The notes under the pieces are model-generated. The model was not told where the DNA came from. It made no database searches and saw nothing but the letters and a program-made list of their open reading frames with translations. The position numbers and the translations under genes were made by a program. DNA of 64,000 bases from Pseudopyrenochaeta lycopersici (taxonomy: Eukaryota > Ascomycota > Dothideomycetes > Pleosporales > Pseudopyrenochaetaceae), in contig NHZP01000012.1 of assembly GCA_003313425.1 (NCBI GenBank), positions 558,001 through 622,000 on the forward strand. The letters are read 5' to 3'. This document shows positions 12,087 to 28,930 of this stretch, piece by piece (position 1 is the first letter of the stretch; the number at the start of each line of letters is the position of its first letter).

Positions 12087-13578
12087 TTTGCTTTGTGTAA
12101 CACGAGTTCTGGCTCAAATAAAATTTTATGGCAAATGCTGGCATTGTTATTCCTTTAAACATCTTCGGTCTAATCAAAATCCGAGGCCTCGCATCGACGG
12201 TTATACTACCTTTCGGCAATGGAACAACCCTTGCTTCTCCATAATTCTGTGTTATGAAGTCAGTGGATAATCTGGACTCGTAAGCGGCGCTTTTGCGGGG
12301 TAACTCAGAGGATCCGCACATTGTGGCACGTGGGGTTGATCAGCAGTGACGTTGTGACACTTGGTTTGTTGCGCAGGTAAGTAAACTGGGGCGGCAAGGG
12401 TTGCATCTGCCGATCCATGAGCCGTTCTCTGTTGAGTATGCAGCCTCCAAACCATATATTTTTGGTGAGCAAATGAATGCGAATTCTTTGTACTTGTGTG
12501 GAGCAGGTCCTTGCGGGGTGGAATCGGAGACAGACCGAATCATAGTTTTGTGATATCGGGGGCCACACCGATAGAGTCGTAACTAGCACTTAAATGTCCT
12601 GGATTAGTTGGTCATGAAGCGTGGTATTACCTCGCTTGATCTCAAGACAGCACGATGCTGGCGCTTATGAAATCGACACAGCGTAAGTTTGAGTCTGACA
12701 TGCTTAGAGACGAGCTCTCGCTGTCTATGCGTAGAAAAATAATATAGAATACTAAGCAATGGAGCGGACGGTTATCCTCAAATCTATAACTGCCGCTCGC
12801 TCTCCTAATGCCAACGATGCAAAAGTCTTTCAGGTTCCATAAAGCCTCCACTCAAAACCCATCACAAGAGCTATGAATCTTTCCAGCTTACGCTGTTGTT
12901 CTCTTCATCCGTCATGCCCAGAGCCATACCCCAATAGTATCACTGTCCGTTCAAAGTAGACAATCCGTACTTTATTATATTGCACCTTTAACCTTATCTC
13001 TAGTGGTTGCCAACATGAGTAACCTGGTGCTCTGCCGTAGTGGTGTGTTAGGAACAAGGTGATGGTGAGTGGTTGGTAGAGACCTGGTCTTTGCCATATT
13101 GCAGACAGACATCGAGATTCTAGCAGATGCGAATAACAGAGCGCACTCGTTTCTCGTATTGGAATAAAATTTTGCAAACCGCTTCGTATGAGATCGCTCC
13201 GATAGCTGCGATAGTTGTGAAAAACGATTAGCCATGGAGTAACTCTTTGTGCTCACATATCACTAAACAAGGTTCGTGAAAATATTGGCTAAGGCTAAGC
13301 CTTGTCTCTATTCCTTTCATTAATAATTTACTCCTCACCAGTTGCCCTCTTCTACGCTACTTTTCTTTGTTCTCCTGTTACGGGATTCGCTCCCTCCTCA
13401 GCTTTCGGCTTCTTGAGACTGCGATGGAAAATTCCACTAAAACTATGAGATATACAGTAGTCATTTGACGTAGACACATCTCTTTCAGCGTGACCTCCAA
13501 ATCGATCGGGAAGCCTTACTTAATTACATCAACATATTTGCAACCTCAATTCAACCCTGATACTTAGACTTGTACGAC
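12087..13578. other. Intergenic, no gene seen
   Basis: About 1.5 kb between the MFS start and the stop of the F-box gene. Only short frames in several phases; no domain, no clear repeat, no tRNA-like B box. Confidence 0.55.
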
Positions 13579-15366
13579 TCATTGTTGACCACTCTCTTGC
13601 TGAAAAACAGGCACCATCTGCCCATTCTCATCTCTCAAATACGAGCAGCCGCCCCTATGCCCACAGGGTAAGCACGTACTACCATCCCCCAAATTCAGGC
13701 ACTGGTCTACACCAAGCCCACTTTTGGCACACCTAATACATACAAACAATTTCTTTTCTTCTCTTAATTCTTTCCTTAGCTGATCGTCATCCATGACCTG
13801 ATAGTTGATACCATTGAACCGCCAATAGTCATCCGAGTCATACATCATCTCGTCGACGGGCAGATCCTCGCCATACATATATGGAGGGATGAATGATGTG
13901 CCGTACGGGAAAGTTTCGCGGCTGATAACGAAACGGGAATTGTAAGACTTCAATATCTTGGCAATTTTGTAGACAGCAGGACGGTTAAGGAAGAGAGTAG
14001 AGAGGAGGTGACGTTCTTCTGAGGGGTTGGCCGCGATGAAGAGTGTGAAAAAAGAGTGGTCTGCGAACTTCAAGTGAAGTGTGAAGCCCGATGACAAGGC
14101 GATCGGGAGATGGTCAGTCACAAGCGAACTGAGCGATCGAAAGGCAATGTCTGATAAAGAGCGAAGATCGTGGCCTGCGTTGAGTGAGATGGCCGCATCC
14201 AGCATTTTGAGCGTCTTGAGGGAAGGAGGAAAGCCGTTATTACGTATATAATAGTAGAGATTCGATTCAAAGCCGAGTTCGAGGTGCTCAAGTCTGGTGA
14301 GTGAGCGCATTTTCGCGGAGCCTTCTGGGTCTGTCTCTCGCGAAGTTTGATAGCGAATATGGCCACCAATGTGTGTCAATCGGGCTAAGGAGTGTGCCTG
14401 TCTTTGCAACGCGGTCAGGAACATTGCAGATGATGTGCGCGTCTTAGCGACTAGGGATGGTACACATTCTTCAAAGGCGTGCAGCCTTTCGCCGATTGAT
14501 AACTCTTTCAAGGCTTTGGGAAGGCTGAGTACAGCATCCAAGAAAAGCACGTTGACGTTACACTCGATCAAGGCCAAGGACTGCAGAGGTGTAGACTTGT
14601 GCTTATCTTCGGGAATATTGTCATGTCTCATGTCGGCATCAAAGTTCAGACAAGATATAGTGATCTTGCGAAGAGTAGGATGTTGGAACATAGCTACCGC
14701 GCGGCCAAGAACGAATTTTCTCTCTCCTGGGCCGTGACCATGGAGTGTGACTGCTGAACGGTCAACAAGGTCCTTGACGTTTCTTTGATCTTGACACTTA
14801 CGCGATTGTAGCATAGGTAATGCAAGAGGTATTCCTTGCCTTGGGTACACCGCCCTCGCAAGCAAATTCTCATAATCGATTCGCGACCACCCGTCAAAGT
14901 ACACACCTGACCTCCATTCTGAGTTATTAGGACACGGGCTCTCAATTGTCAGGTGACGAAGCTTGCCCATCAAGCTTATGAAGTGATTTAATTCTTCAAT
15001 GCCTTCCCTGTAATCGTCTTTGTACCGAATAGATAAGTCTTGGACGTAATCCACACGCGCATCTCTACTATCGAGCGCTGTGGCGATGTTGCGCGCATGA
15101 GCACCTTTGAGAACAAGCAGTTTGCGCCAAACATATGGCTCCACGAGATCCTGGAAGCGTGTACATGTCGCAGCAAGGCTGCACAGTGCATCTCGAGTGT
15201 CGATGTGGTCAATTATATTAAGTAGCAGCTCGTCTACAAATGACAGAAGTCCCCGTTGCGCAAGGCTGGGTTGCGTATCGCCAGGTTCCTGCCGTGACAT
15301 CCTGAAAACCCAGCCTGAATGGCGTGTCTTACGCTTCTTCGCTCCGGCGAATGAAATGTTGGGCAT
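13579..15366 (-). CDS. F-box protein with C-terminal cysteine cluster
   Basis: The F-box lies near residue 40 (GLLSFVDELLLNIIDHI, followed by ALCSLAATCTRFQDLVEPYVW). F-box proteins recruit substrates to SCF ubiquitin ligases through Skp1. The middle has Leu-rich stretches (LRHLTIESP, LRKITISCLNFD, LEHLELGFES, LKTLKMLDAA) that could be irregular LRRs. The last 50 residues hold FVCIRCAKSGLGVDQC and TCLPCGHRGGC, a cysteine pattern that could bind zinc. The first ATG is at 15366; a later ATG at 15300 (MSRQEPGD) is also possible. A 48-nt stopless in-frame intron is likely at 14801-14754 (donor GTAAGT, acceptor TTCAG); removing it gives LQSPVTLHGHGP. The target substrate is unknown. Confidence 0.82.
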   Translation of the reverse strand: MPNISFAGAKKRKTRHSGWVFRMSRQEPGDTQPSLAQRGLLSFVDELLLNIIDHIDTRDALCSLAATCTRFQDLVEPYVWRKLLVLKGAHARNIATALDSRDARVDYVQDLSIRYKDDYREGIEELNHFISLMGKLRHLTIESPCPNNSEWRSGVYFDGWSRIDYENLLARAVYPRQGIPLALPMLQSRKCQDQRNVKDLVDRSAVTLHGHGPGERKFVLGRAVAMFQHPTLRKITISCLNFDADMRHDNIPEDKHKSTPLQSLALIECNVNVLFLDAVLSLPKALKELSIGERLHAFEECVPSLVAKTRTSSAMFLTALQRQAHSLARLTHIGGHIRYQTSRETDPEGSAKMRSLTRLEHLELGFESNLYYYIRNNGFPPSLKTLKMLDAAISLNAGHDLRSLSDIAFRSLSSLVTDHLPIALSSGFTLHLKFADHSFFTLFIAANPSEERHLLSTLFLNRPAVYKIAKILKSYNSRFVISRETFPYGTSFIPPYMYGEDLPVDEMMYDSDDYWRFNGINYQVMDDDQLRKELREEKKLFVCIRCAKSGLGVDQCLNLGDGSTCLPCGHRGGCSYLRDENGQMVPVFQQESGQQ

Positions 15367-15694
15367 GCAGCGAGGCAAAATGTCGTATCGCAGGTGTGCA
15401 AGAGACTCGTGCTTGTTGAAATCATGCGATCGGTGTCATGGAGGCAACATCCAGGGTCTAGAAGTGGACGTCAGATCGCTGATAGCAACGCTAACGCCGT
15501 ATCCGGTTAGTGATTCACGTGAGACAATTATACTAGCCTGTGAATGACGAGGGAGTTCAAATGGAATTGATTTCAGCTAATATAGCAACTTTCTTATAAA
15601 CATCTCAGATCAGAAGAGATTTGCTCGCGATCTTTGAACAGAAATATCTGGCCGCATCTGTGACCGTTGCACAGCATGGCGTCTCAACCACCTC

Positions 15695-17370
15695 CTATAT
15701 CGTGTACAGATATCTTGGGTTATCCTCTCCCATTTCCGCGATCTCTGCCTCGGTCTTTCCTTCCATTCTCCAGTCCTCTTTACCTTCGAGCTTCCTCTTG
15801 TTCATCCTTCGAAAGTACAAATGTAGCCCGATGTAGATGACAATACCTAACGACAAAAGTCCGATCGTGGCACCATACCCTGGGAGGTACCTAGGCGCAT
15901 AGTCACTGCTGTAAAGGAAAGGTGCCGCAACGCCTGATATGTTGCCAATGGTGATTTGCATTCCACTGGCAAAGGCTCTCTTCCCGTACCGAGGATTGTT
16001 GAGGGTGATCCATGAGAATGCAGCTCCAGTTGATGTCCACAAGCCCAGTGCGACGACGAAAGTGCCCGTAAAGCTCAAGGCAACACCTTTGTTTAATATC
16101 AAAAAGATATAACCCACAAGGCTAACAGAGAGGCCGCCAAAACAATAGATGCCTCTCTTCTGAGTTCTGTCGCTGAGCCAGGCCGTGATAATATAAGTGA
16201 TGAAGCCGGCAAAGTAGACAGGAATCGTGAGCGCTTGTACGACTTGCCTACTCCATCCGCCTCCCATATCAGCAATGATTGTGGGTAGGAACACACTGAA
16301 GCTGTAAAGCATGCCAAGGCCAACGAATTGGGCGATGGCAAAGGCGTATGTCTTCCAGTCTTTGGCGCCTTTTATAACATCCTCCTTATGGAATTCCTGT
16401 GCAGACTTTGTCTGCCCAACCTCACGTTCTCGGAGTAGCATAAGGTTGTGACGATCTTCCTCGCTGAGGAATTTGGCAGTCTCGGGACTGTTTGGTAGGA
16501 CAAATGGCGTAACGAATGCGGTGAGTATAGTTGGAATACCGTTAATCAGAATGATCCACCTCCAACCGTTCCATCCTGCTGCGCCATCGAGTTCGCCGAT
16601 TGCCTAGATACGAGCGTTAGCGTGATATTCCACATGTACATAGTGCATTCGAAACTCACATAGGCTACTAGACCACCAAGAGCTCCGCTTATCGCGGATG
16701 TACCGTAAAACATTGCCTGTCGTAAGGATAGGTTTCGCTTGTTATAGAACATAGACAAGTATAGAATTACACCTGGGAACAGTCCAGCTTCGAAGACTCC
16801 AAGTAACAGTCTGCACGCAATGAGAGCAGCGTAATTGTTGACGAAGGCCGAGAATGTAGCAACTATGCCCCACAGAAACACTAGCCCGGCAAGGTACCGA
16901 GCGGGTTGCATGCGCTTTATGATCATATTTGAGGGCGTTTCGAAAAGCTAAACGACGATGAGTATCGAGATTTGAGCGGCGGCTATGCGGCAAACTTACC
17001 ACATAAGTTACAAAAAGAATGGAGACAGCGACTTGGAATTGGTCGCCTTCCATATTAAGGTCCTCTTCCATGTCGTATAGGCGTGCATTACCGATGTTGA
17101 CTAGCATTCGTCAGACCAGATGCAAGCCTTTCTTTCAAAATACACACCTCGATCCATGAAATTCATCAGATATATCCAACATATCATTGGGATAATGCGT
17201 AAATCCAACTTGCGTAACAGTCTCTTCTCAGTCTCTGCATCAACCACTGGGGATGACCCAGCGTTTTCAACATCTTCGAGCTTGAGTGGCGGTGTTGATT
17301 GGGAATCGTTATCCTTGTATGGCTCATTATCAAGTCCATTCGGGTCCGACCCGTCAAATTTGGCACTCAT
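15695..17370 (-). CDS. MFS transporter, Dal5-like, second copy of the family in the window
   Basis: Exons 17370-17148, 17100-17000, 16947-16660 and 16603-15695 with 47-56 nt introns give 506 residues. The start MSAKFDGSDPNG is chosen because the frame further upstream is poorly composed. Family markers: LRKLDLRIIPMICWIYLMNFMDR before the first splice, VNIGNARLYDMEEDL after it, CRLLLGVFEAGLFPGVILYL near helix 4-5, and a tail ending NPRYLYTI. The sequence diverges clearly from the carrier at 10377-12086, so this is not a recent duplicate. Dal5-type carriers import organic anions and vitamins; nicotinate- or pantothenate-like substrates are possible but unproven. It lies directly upstream of the F-box gene on the same strand, with no sign of functional linkage. 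Confidence 0.91.
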
Positions 17371-18682
17371 GGTCGCACCTGTAACAAGATAATGTCTTGT
17401 TAGTGATATAGGGCAGACAAAAATCCCAATTGAGTGGATTAAAGGTGACGATCGCGTTGAGAAATCGAGACCGATCGATACCGTGCCTTGCATTTTATAT
17501 CCCCAACATCTGGAGAAGGCATACCAGCCCCATGGGGTAGTTGAGACGTGCCACGGTCTTGGTTCTCTTGGAGGCCCGCTATTGAAGTCGCTAAGAGTAG
17601 AGCAACTATTAAATGCCATATCGTCATTTCTGACGTGCCGTTAGCCGTTCTTCCGCCATGGCATGATGATCCTTCACGCACGTGGATTTCAGGGACATTA
17701 CAAGTCCGCAGGCCCGATCAAATGGTCGTGTAGACACTAAGAGGGCGTCTGAAAGCTGCATGCTCTGCATAAGACCTGTTTAGACTCCTCCTCCGTTTTC
17801 TTTACGTTCTTTACATGCCAAGGAGCGGCGAACAGTACGGGTGTAAGTAAGGGGATCCAGCCCGGTTGAGATAAGGGTTCAAATCCTAAACTGAGCTGCC
17901 TCGTTCGCCACCGATCTGATTTTAGTCGCAGTGAGGGTTGCAGCTATTTATTGCTGTGGTGAAGCCAGGATATGCAGTCGGTACAGCATCTGCGCTGATT
18001 GGCTACATTCTGGTCGGCGCTAATTCGTCTAAAACCTTGATTCATATGCGTGAACATTTACCTGGATTACACTTTCGTAACGCACGAAGCCCTTTCGTAA
18101 GATGGATTAAAGGATATATTTCTATGCTGGCCTTCAATATCTTGTACGCTTTAGAAATGTGAGCTGCAGACACAGGCGGGCCCTGTCCCTCGAAGTGCTT
18201 CGGTCTAGCATACTTACGCCATGTTGCAATAGAGATTGAAAATAGCTGTGTATGGTTCAAATTGGCAGACTAAATCTTGACGAAAAGGCATAGAGAATTT
18301 GAAAGCAAAGAGAGAGTAAACTCAAGGCAATATGAAAAGACTCTGGGAGAGAATGCGTACTGCTGTCGACGTTTTGAGAAACGAGTTTAGGTTGTGGTGC
18401 TGTTGAACAGCAATTGTGCCTTTTCCGTAGCACTCTCTGCTAAGGTGGCGGTAGTGAAGTAATACGAGAAATGATGATCTCACGAGTTTCGATATGATTA
18501 TATGTGTGAAGAAGGGATTACTGCGTTGAATCGAACGAGGTATTGAAGGCGAGTGAATGAGAGCGATACCAGTTGACCCATATAAAGGGGCTCATTTACT
18601 ATTTCATCGGAGTATAATACTGTGTTGAAACTTCAACTGGCTATTCTTGCCAAATGCAATCCTATATACAAGTATGCGCTCG
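17371..18682. other. Intergenic, no gene seen
   Basis: Region between the second MFS start and the stop of the secreted cysteine-rich gene. A GGTTCAAATCC box near 17876 resembles a tRNA B box but no tRNA folds around it. No credible coding frame. Confidence 0.5.
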
Positions 18683-19322
18683 CTAGTACGGGGTTGGCTT
18701 CTCCACCTTGTCAGGAGTCCATCCCAAGCACTGCGGTCGGGAGTTGATGTCGTATCCCCACCTCTCGCATTCACCCGCCTTCTCAAACATGGCACAATTC
18801 TTGCCGGTTGCGTCAACAAGTTGGCAGATGGTCGTACTGCGTGCACAGATTAGTTACACGTCATGTGCTACATGGAGGAAATATACACATACAGAGCAGG
18901 GTTGGGATTCTGGAAGTAACAATCCTCTTCGGGGTTCGTCTCCGTGCAAGTCTCGCTCATGAAAAGGTACATTTTCTGCTTGAACTGAGTTTCACGAACC
19001 TATTGATTTGATCAGTGCTGGGCTAAGCGATATAACAGTTGTTCTCTAGACTTACAAGTAGCTTGTCTGAGGCGGCAGGTGCCACGCCCCTCAAGCAAGA
19101 AGTGGGAAATTCAGCCTTGGTGATTTCAGAATATTCACCCCTCCCGGCGGCAAGGGAGTTCGAGGCTGTTTGCTGCGAGTTCAACCGTGTGCCATCAGGG
19201 CAACGGAATGGGTGCGGGACCGACCATGTGGTCTGTTCGCAGCCACCTGCGCCGTTGCAAAGCTTTGGGTTCCAGGCAAGCGCCGCTGGAAGGAGAGCCG
19301 CAGCCGTAAGAATGAAACGCAT
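18683..19322 (-). CDS. Small secreted cysteine-rich protein (175 aa), effector-like
   Basis: Exons 19322-19056, 18999-18893 and 18836-18683, joined by two 56-nt introns (donors GTAAGT and GTATGT), give 175 residues. The N-terminus MRFILTAAALLPAALA is a clear signal peptide, probably cleaved before WNPKLC. The mature chain has ten cysteines (KLC, GGC, FRC, TSC, ETC, EDC, TIC, KNC, GEC, PQC contexts), enough for five disulfides, no further membrane segment and no recognised domain. An upstream in-frame Met at 19397 would bury the signal peptide and is less likely. Secretion, small size and even cysteine number match criteria used for fungal effector candidates. A structural wall protein or enzyme inhibitor is equally possible. 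No toxin activity is claimed. Confidence 0.82.
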
Positions 19323-22122
19323 GGTGAAGATCGACCTAGGAGCGAAAGATAGTTTAGTTGATGATGGCTTTCGTACTTGGAGTGGATACCACATCATGGA
19401 GCCGATCTCACAATACTTATAGGCAGGCTGCTTGTGCCCCGTGGACTGGGCAAGTCTCCATCGTTACCAAGCTATTATTCCGACGATAATTTGGCGAAAT
19501 GAGGCCGGTATTAGTGGGTGTGGAGACCATAGTGTGCAGGTTGCAAGAACAGGTGCCCATGATACTCTCGCTCGGTGTAATAACGTAACTGGGCGGAGCA
19601 GTTCAGCATATTGTGTACGTTCATGCAGCACCGCATATCCGAAGCGGAAATCTAGGACACCACGGCGATGTCTGTGTGAACAGCCAAGTGAATGCAATAT
19701 ATTTTAAGGTTGTATATTCGTTGAAGAGGGTAGAAATGCGCCGATAGTCCGTTCACTAAACGGGCCGTTTCATCAATCCAAGATTACACGTTTCATCTCC
19801 CTAGTCTACGAAGCGATGCAGCTGCATAGCATAGTAATGAGTATCTAGACAAGTACACAACAATCAGCACCTCGTAGCCGTCGTCCCAATCGTACGGGTA
19901 CACATCTTATAACAGGCAATGCCAGATTCGGACACGATTTCGCCCTTCAGCGAGCTTTGTGTGCCTGAATGGTGTTATTAAACATGTTTCAAGCGGTTAG
20001 GGCATTGTTATGAGAATTGGTACAAGCGTGGCTCCAGATAAAGCGTTTGGGGTTGTCGGCATCACGATCCATGCTGAGATTGCTGTCAGTACGTCGCCGT
20101 GCTGGCTTCACCTATGCCCTGATCTCTTCTCCTTCCAGCCTGAGTCCAACTTAATGAGTAAGAGAGTGTTTGCGCAAAGTTCCCATTGGCTGTTCTGATA
20201 TTCTCCGCAAATGGTTCGTCCACTGACTTGCAGGAGCTCCCTTGCACTGGATAAACGCGCTCCCATGATTTGTCACTGCTCTAGATGGAAACTAGAACAG
20301 GGTCTTTCCCGTCACCAAACTCTTTCGGAATTCTAAACCAGAAGGTCGTACAACTTACCTATACAATTTGTAAGACGTGAATCTGGCCATCTACACAGGC
20401 CTTTGGAACGTTGTATCTTTTTGCTAGCTCATTCTGGTCTGAGAGCTTTGCATATTGACATACTGGACCTTGTTATGGCGCCACGAAGTTCATGTTGAAG
20501 CAGCTCGTTTCCACCGTTCGAAAGCGTCGAAGTAAACATCGCAAACATCAACAAGCCGTTGTAGGTCTAATGATAAAAGTTACTCCGCAAGCTCTGACGG
20601 ATCACTCTACTGAGATGATGATTGTCGCAAATACATCTCAGGAGGATTTTGCGGAGAAACTTGTGTTGATTCTGACTCGCCCTTCTCCATGGACGATTCA
20701 TAGGAATTATTCCGTTCTCTGGGCGGCACTACGGCGCTTGATGACATCTCATGTTGTAGTAAATCATACAAAACAGCTGCCGCTTATTCTGCGGGCCGTC
20801 GAGAATGGCCGCAACGGCGCAAGCTCGTATGACCGTTTTGTAAGCGATATTGCTACTAAAAAACACTAGAAAGTCTCCGGTGGTTACCCCAAACAAGACA
20901 ATCGCCCTTGATAACAAGTGCATATACGAGTAAAGTTAGCGTAGTTGCATGCGGCGCAGACGAAACGGCGTGGAAATTTGGCCTTCTGCTCCGCATCTTG
21001 TCGCTGGGTCCGTGAGGCCCAAGGCCTTAGCTTACGTAGATACTCTTGGCCCGCGATATTTGGTACCGTATATTCTGATGTATCCGAAGGCTATAGCCAA
21101 GTCTGGTGGCTGCATTGTGCATTCTACGTGACGATACTTATGAAAATGCGATCCCCTATAGAATATTACTTATGGTACTAGGAAAATGGATGAAGGGTGG
21201 TAGTGACATCACAGCCGCTAACACCTTGGCGCATAGCCAAACTGTTTGGCTAGCGGTGCTTCTCCAGACCGGCAGTTCGTGGTCGAAACTCAGCCACATG
21301 GAAAGGCCGAGCAAGATGCATCAAATTTCTTGAGCCTCACGACGTAGGCCGAGTAAGGTCTGGGCCACTGCATTGACTACAGGGCGAACATCTAGTGCAA
21401 GTGACGGGCCAACGGATACAACAACAAATAATCGAGCTCCAGTAAGCAATTCCCGGATGTCGGCACAGTTTAAGAGCAGTTCCAGGGTCTTAAAAGGTTT
21501 GGCAGTGATAGCCAAGATATGTTGAGATGTGAGGGCCAAAATACCGGTAAGCAGGATGCGGCGTCAAGCGCCGTAATGAAACATTGCTACCATGCTTGTG
21601 AAAAGGCAGCCTAATTGCATCTACAGTCCTGTGTGTCGTTTTGATTATCGTAATGAAAATAGCTTAAAGCCATCTAAGCTATATTACCGAGATGCCTCAG
21701 AGTAAACCGCAAGTTCACGGCTGCGACTGAGTCGTACGCGGCCTCTCAAGCACCAAACGTAAATTACACGCCGTACAGTCAAAGAACCAAGCCCTGTAGC
21801 CACTGCCAACAAAGCGTTTCAGATCCCAAGAGACTTGATCTGCAGCACAAAGACATAAGCATCATCTTCAGGCGCGCAGCTAAGAAGGCGGCGTATGCCT
21901 GAGATTTATAAGAACCGCTCGACCGAATCGATCTCACTCTTGGAAGACAAGTCCTCAGCACGTGGCGCTACGTGTTGCCATGTGTCCGTGGCTTAACCAG
22001 TGGCAAAGGACATAGAAATCCGGGAAGGATGCACATGCGTGAAGTAGTACGTTGACTTAAGGGAGGGGAAAGATCCTTTTGTTTGGTTCTCCGTACGTTC
22101 AAACCGCTTAGCATGCTTGGGA
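19323..22122. other. 2.8-kb gene-poor stretch
   Basis: No frame here shows a domain. A 125-codon plus-strand frame at 20492-20869 is the longest, without a recognisable family or supporting splice sites. The region must contain the promoter of the secreted cysteine-rich gene (left end) and the 3' flank of the peptidase gene (right end). It may be old repeat-derived DNA, but I see no terminal repeats or transposase remnants. Confidence 0.5.
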
Positions 22123-22899
22123 TTATTTCACTACTGCGATGAGAGCCCTGATAAGCTCTTCTGTGACTTTCAGACCAACGGCTATCTCTTGCTCACTCGC
22201 CAGCTGTGGGACATGGAGGAAGATGACATTCCTCGTTCCCTTTCTCCTCTGCATTTCCAACATACTGATGTAATAGTTGAAGCCACAGACATATGTTCCG
22301 ACATCGCCGCTGAGCCGAACGTCAACCATCTGGTTCTCTTTGGCCTTACCCTTCGTCTTTGCTTTCGACTCAGATATTTGCGACTTGGGCATATTGAAGG
22401 AAGAACAAGCATCCTGCCATGTTTTAACCGCGGAGTTGACTTCCAAACTCGTGCCAAGTGAGGCAGGCGCTTTGCCTAGGACTTTTTTGTTCTCTACTCG
22501 TGTGAACACCTTGTGTTCAATATCCGGAATATCATGGTATCCCTCTTTCGGTGCGCTTCTCTCAACCTTGAAAATTCCAGGACCGCTGTCGACGTCGAGA
22601 CCCATGTGCACGATCAGATCTGGGCTGTGCTGCTCAATGAGCTCCAATACTTGCATATGGATCTTGTGGTAAGCAGCTGGAATTGGTTTAGACGGAACCA
22701 CGATATTGATTTTCTCGCCATTGCTGCCACTGAGCAAGGCAGGGAGTTTGCGTGCGATTTCCCACGATGGATTTGTGGTGATGTCTAGAAACGGCTATTG
22801 GCCTGTTAGATGACATGGGTAGGGAAAGGGCCCAGCAGGACGGACACCGAAGCCGGTCACTAGGACCTTGATGTGCCCCGAAGCCTCTGTTATGGACAT
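22123..22899 (-). CDS. Pyroglutamyl-peptidase I-like (peptidase C15)
   Basis: Removes N-terminal pyroglutamate from peptides; a cytosolic cysteine peptidase. Exons 22899-22846 and 22794-22123 flank a 51-nt intron with a weak donor (GTCCGT). Splicing restores the family N-terminus VLVTGFGPFLDITTNPSWE; the product has 241 residues, against roughly 215 in bacteria. The presumed nucleophile Cys is in SGDVGTYVCGFNYY and the catalytic His in VIFLHVPQ. The acidic catalytic residue is probably the Glu in VERSAPKEGYHD, less certain. A Lys-rich insert (SESKAKTKGKAKENQ) accounts for the extra length. The gene is divergent from AROM, and a TGACTCA box lies 84 bp before its ATG. Confidence 0.88.
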
Positions 22900-22982
22900 T
22901 GCTGAAATTTGGGTGGAGACGGGGATTTTGCTGTCTGGTAGATGAGTACTCTTAGGCAGACGATGTATTTGCTGCTGATGTC

Positions 22983-22989
22983 TGACTCA
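22983..22989 (+). promoter_or_regulatory. TGACTCA box (Gcn4/CpcA type)
   Basis: Exact TGACTCA, the recognition element of Gcn4/CpcA, which activates amino-acid biosynthesis genes under starvation. It is 84 bp upstream of the peptidase start and about 590 bp upstream of the AROM start, in the shared divergent promoter. Binding is inference. Confidence 0.45.
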
Positions 22990-23422
22990 TCACCGAGCAG
23001 GCAATTTTGAAGGATGAGTGGTGGGATGGAGGAAGAGTCAAGTAACCGACGTAACATAAACCGTGTCCAGATTAGGTACTTCCATCACAAAGGTGTCCTC
23101 GGACATGTTGGCAGCCTTACACTAAAGGCTTCTTCGAGCGCTGTAGTTTGGAGCTGACGAAGTGAAGAAGAGGACTTTGGTTGTTGAGAGCGGCGCTGTT
23201 GGAATGATAATTTCAGCTTGAAAACGCCATGACAGAACTTAAAGCATCTCGGATCCGAGAGATGGAGGTCGAGGTCGGTCGGGGTTGCGGTCAATATCAG
23301 CTCGGGGATGACAAGGTGCAGCCATGGAGCAGGGCTGCCCCACCTGATCTGCAGGTCCGATGGCGGTGAGCCCAGACATTTGAAAGAACGCAGCCAGCCA
23401 TCAAAAAGATTAATTTTCAGCT

Positions 23423-23429
23423 TGACTCA
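23423..23429 (+). promoter_or_regulatory. TGACTCA box (Gcn4/CpcA type) upstream of AROM
   Basis: Exact TGACTCA 151 bp before the AROM ATG, a typical distance for a Gcn4/CpcA element. Cross-pathway control of aromatic amino-acid genes by CpcA is established in fungi; use of this copy is inferred from position and from a second copy at 22983. Confidence 0.6.
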
Positions 23430-23495
23430 CTAGCATACATTTCTCCACATTATGCGCTGAGCTTCTTATATCTGTACATCAATTGTATCCTTTGA

Positions 23496-28407
<4,912 letters not shown>

Positions 28408-28930
28408 AGCTGAGCAAATACGATGTGACGAGAACTGTGACGCTTGGGTTTTTGGGATGTCGTTTCGACCATGATCAGGCATACTAGATAGTATAGGCAT
28501 CAGAAACATATTTTGGGCGTTCTCTTTGCTCTCATGTTTTGCTCCTAAACTAAATCTCTGTATGTGTCTCTTATTTCGAGCATCCCAACTCATGAATGCG
28601 GCATCTCACTTCCCTAACCTCTTCTTACTTTTTCGAGTCATCCTTCGCATGCCCCATATAATTCCTTCCAGCTATGAGAAAGTCAAAATCAAGTGAATTC
28701 AACGTCAATATTGAACAAATTAAGAATAAGCCTCTATTAGTATTAATCTTCTTTAACCTCCACACTCCAAATACTCTAATCTACCTATCATACATCTAAA
28801 ATACCCATTTGAGAATACCAAATATTTACACGGTTTGAAATCTGCACGCTCCTTTTCACCACCAACACTACACTACTACTTCCATGCCTACTATTTATAT
28901 ACATATGCACGTTCTCACCGCACCGCTCTC
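28408..28930. other. Convergent 3' flanks of AROM and the S/T-P-rich gene
   Basis: AT-rich DNA between two gene ends facing each other; it should hold both polyadenylation regions. No coding frame supported. Confidence 0.6.

Noticed and set aside
17876..17886. GGTTCAAATCC, a perfect-looking tRNA B box
   Set aside because: The T-stem around it has two A-A mismatches, no acceptor stem pairs at the right distance and no A box lies upstream.
20492..20869. 125-codon plus-strand frame with an ATG
   Set aside because: No domain, no splice context, no partner frames; it is the longest of many chance frames in a 2.8-kb gene-poor region.
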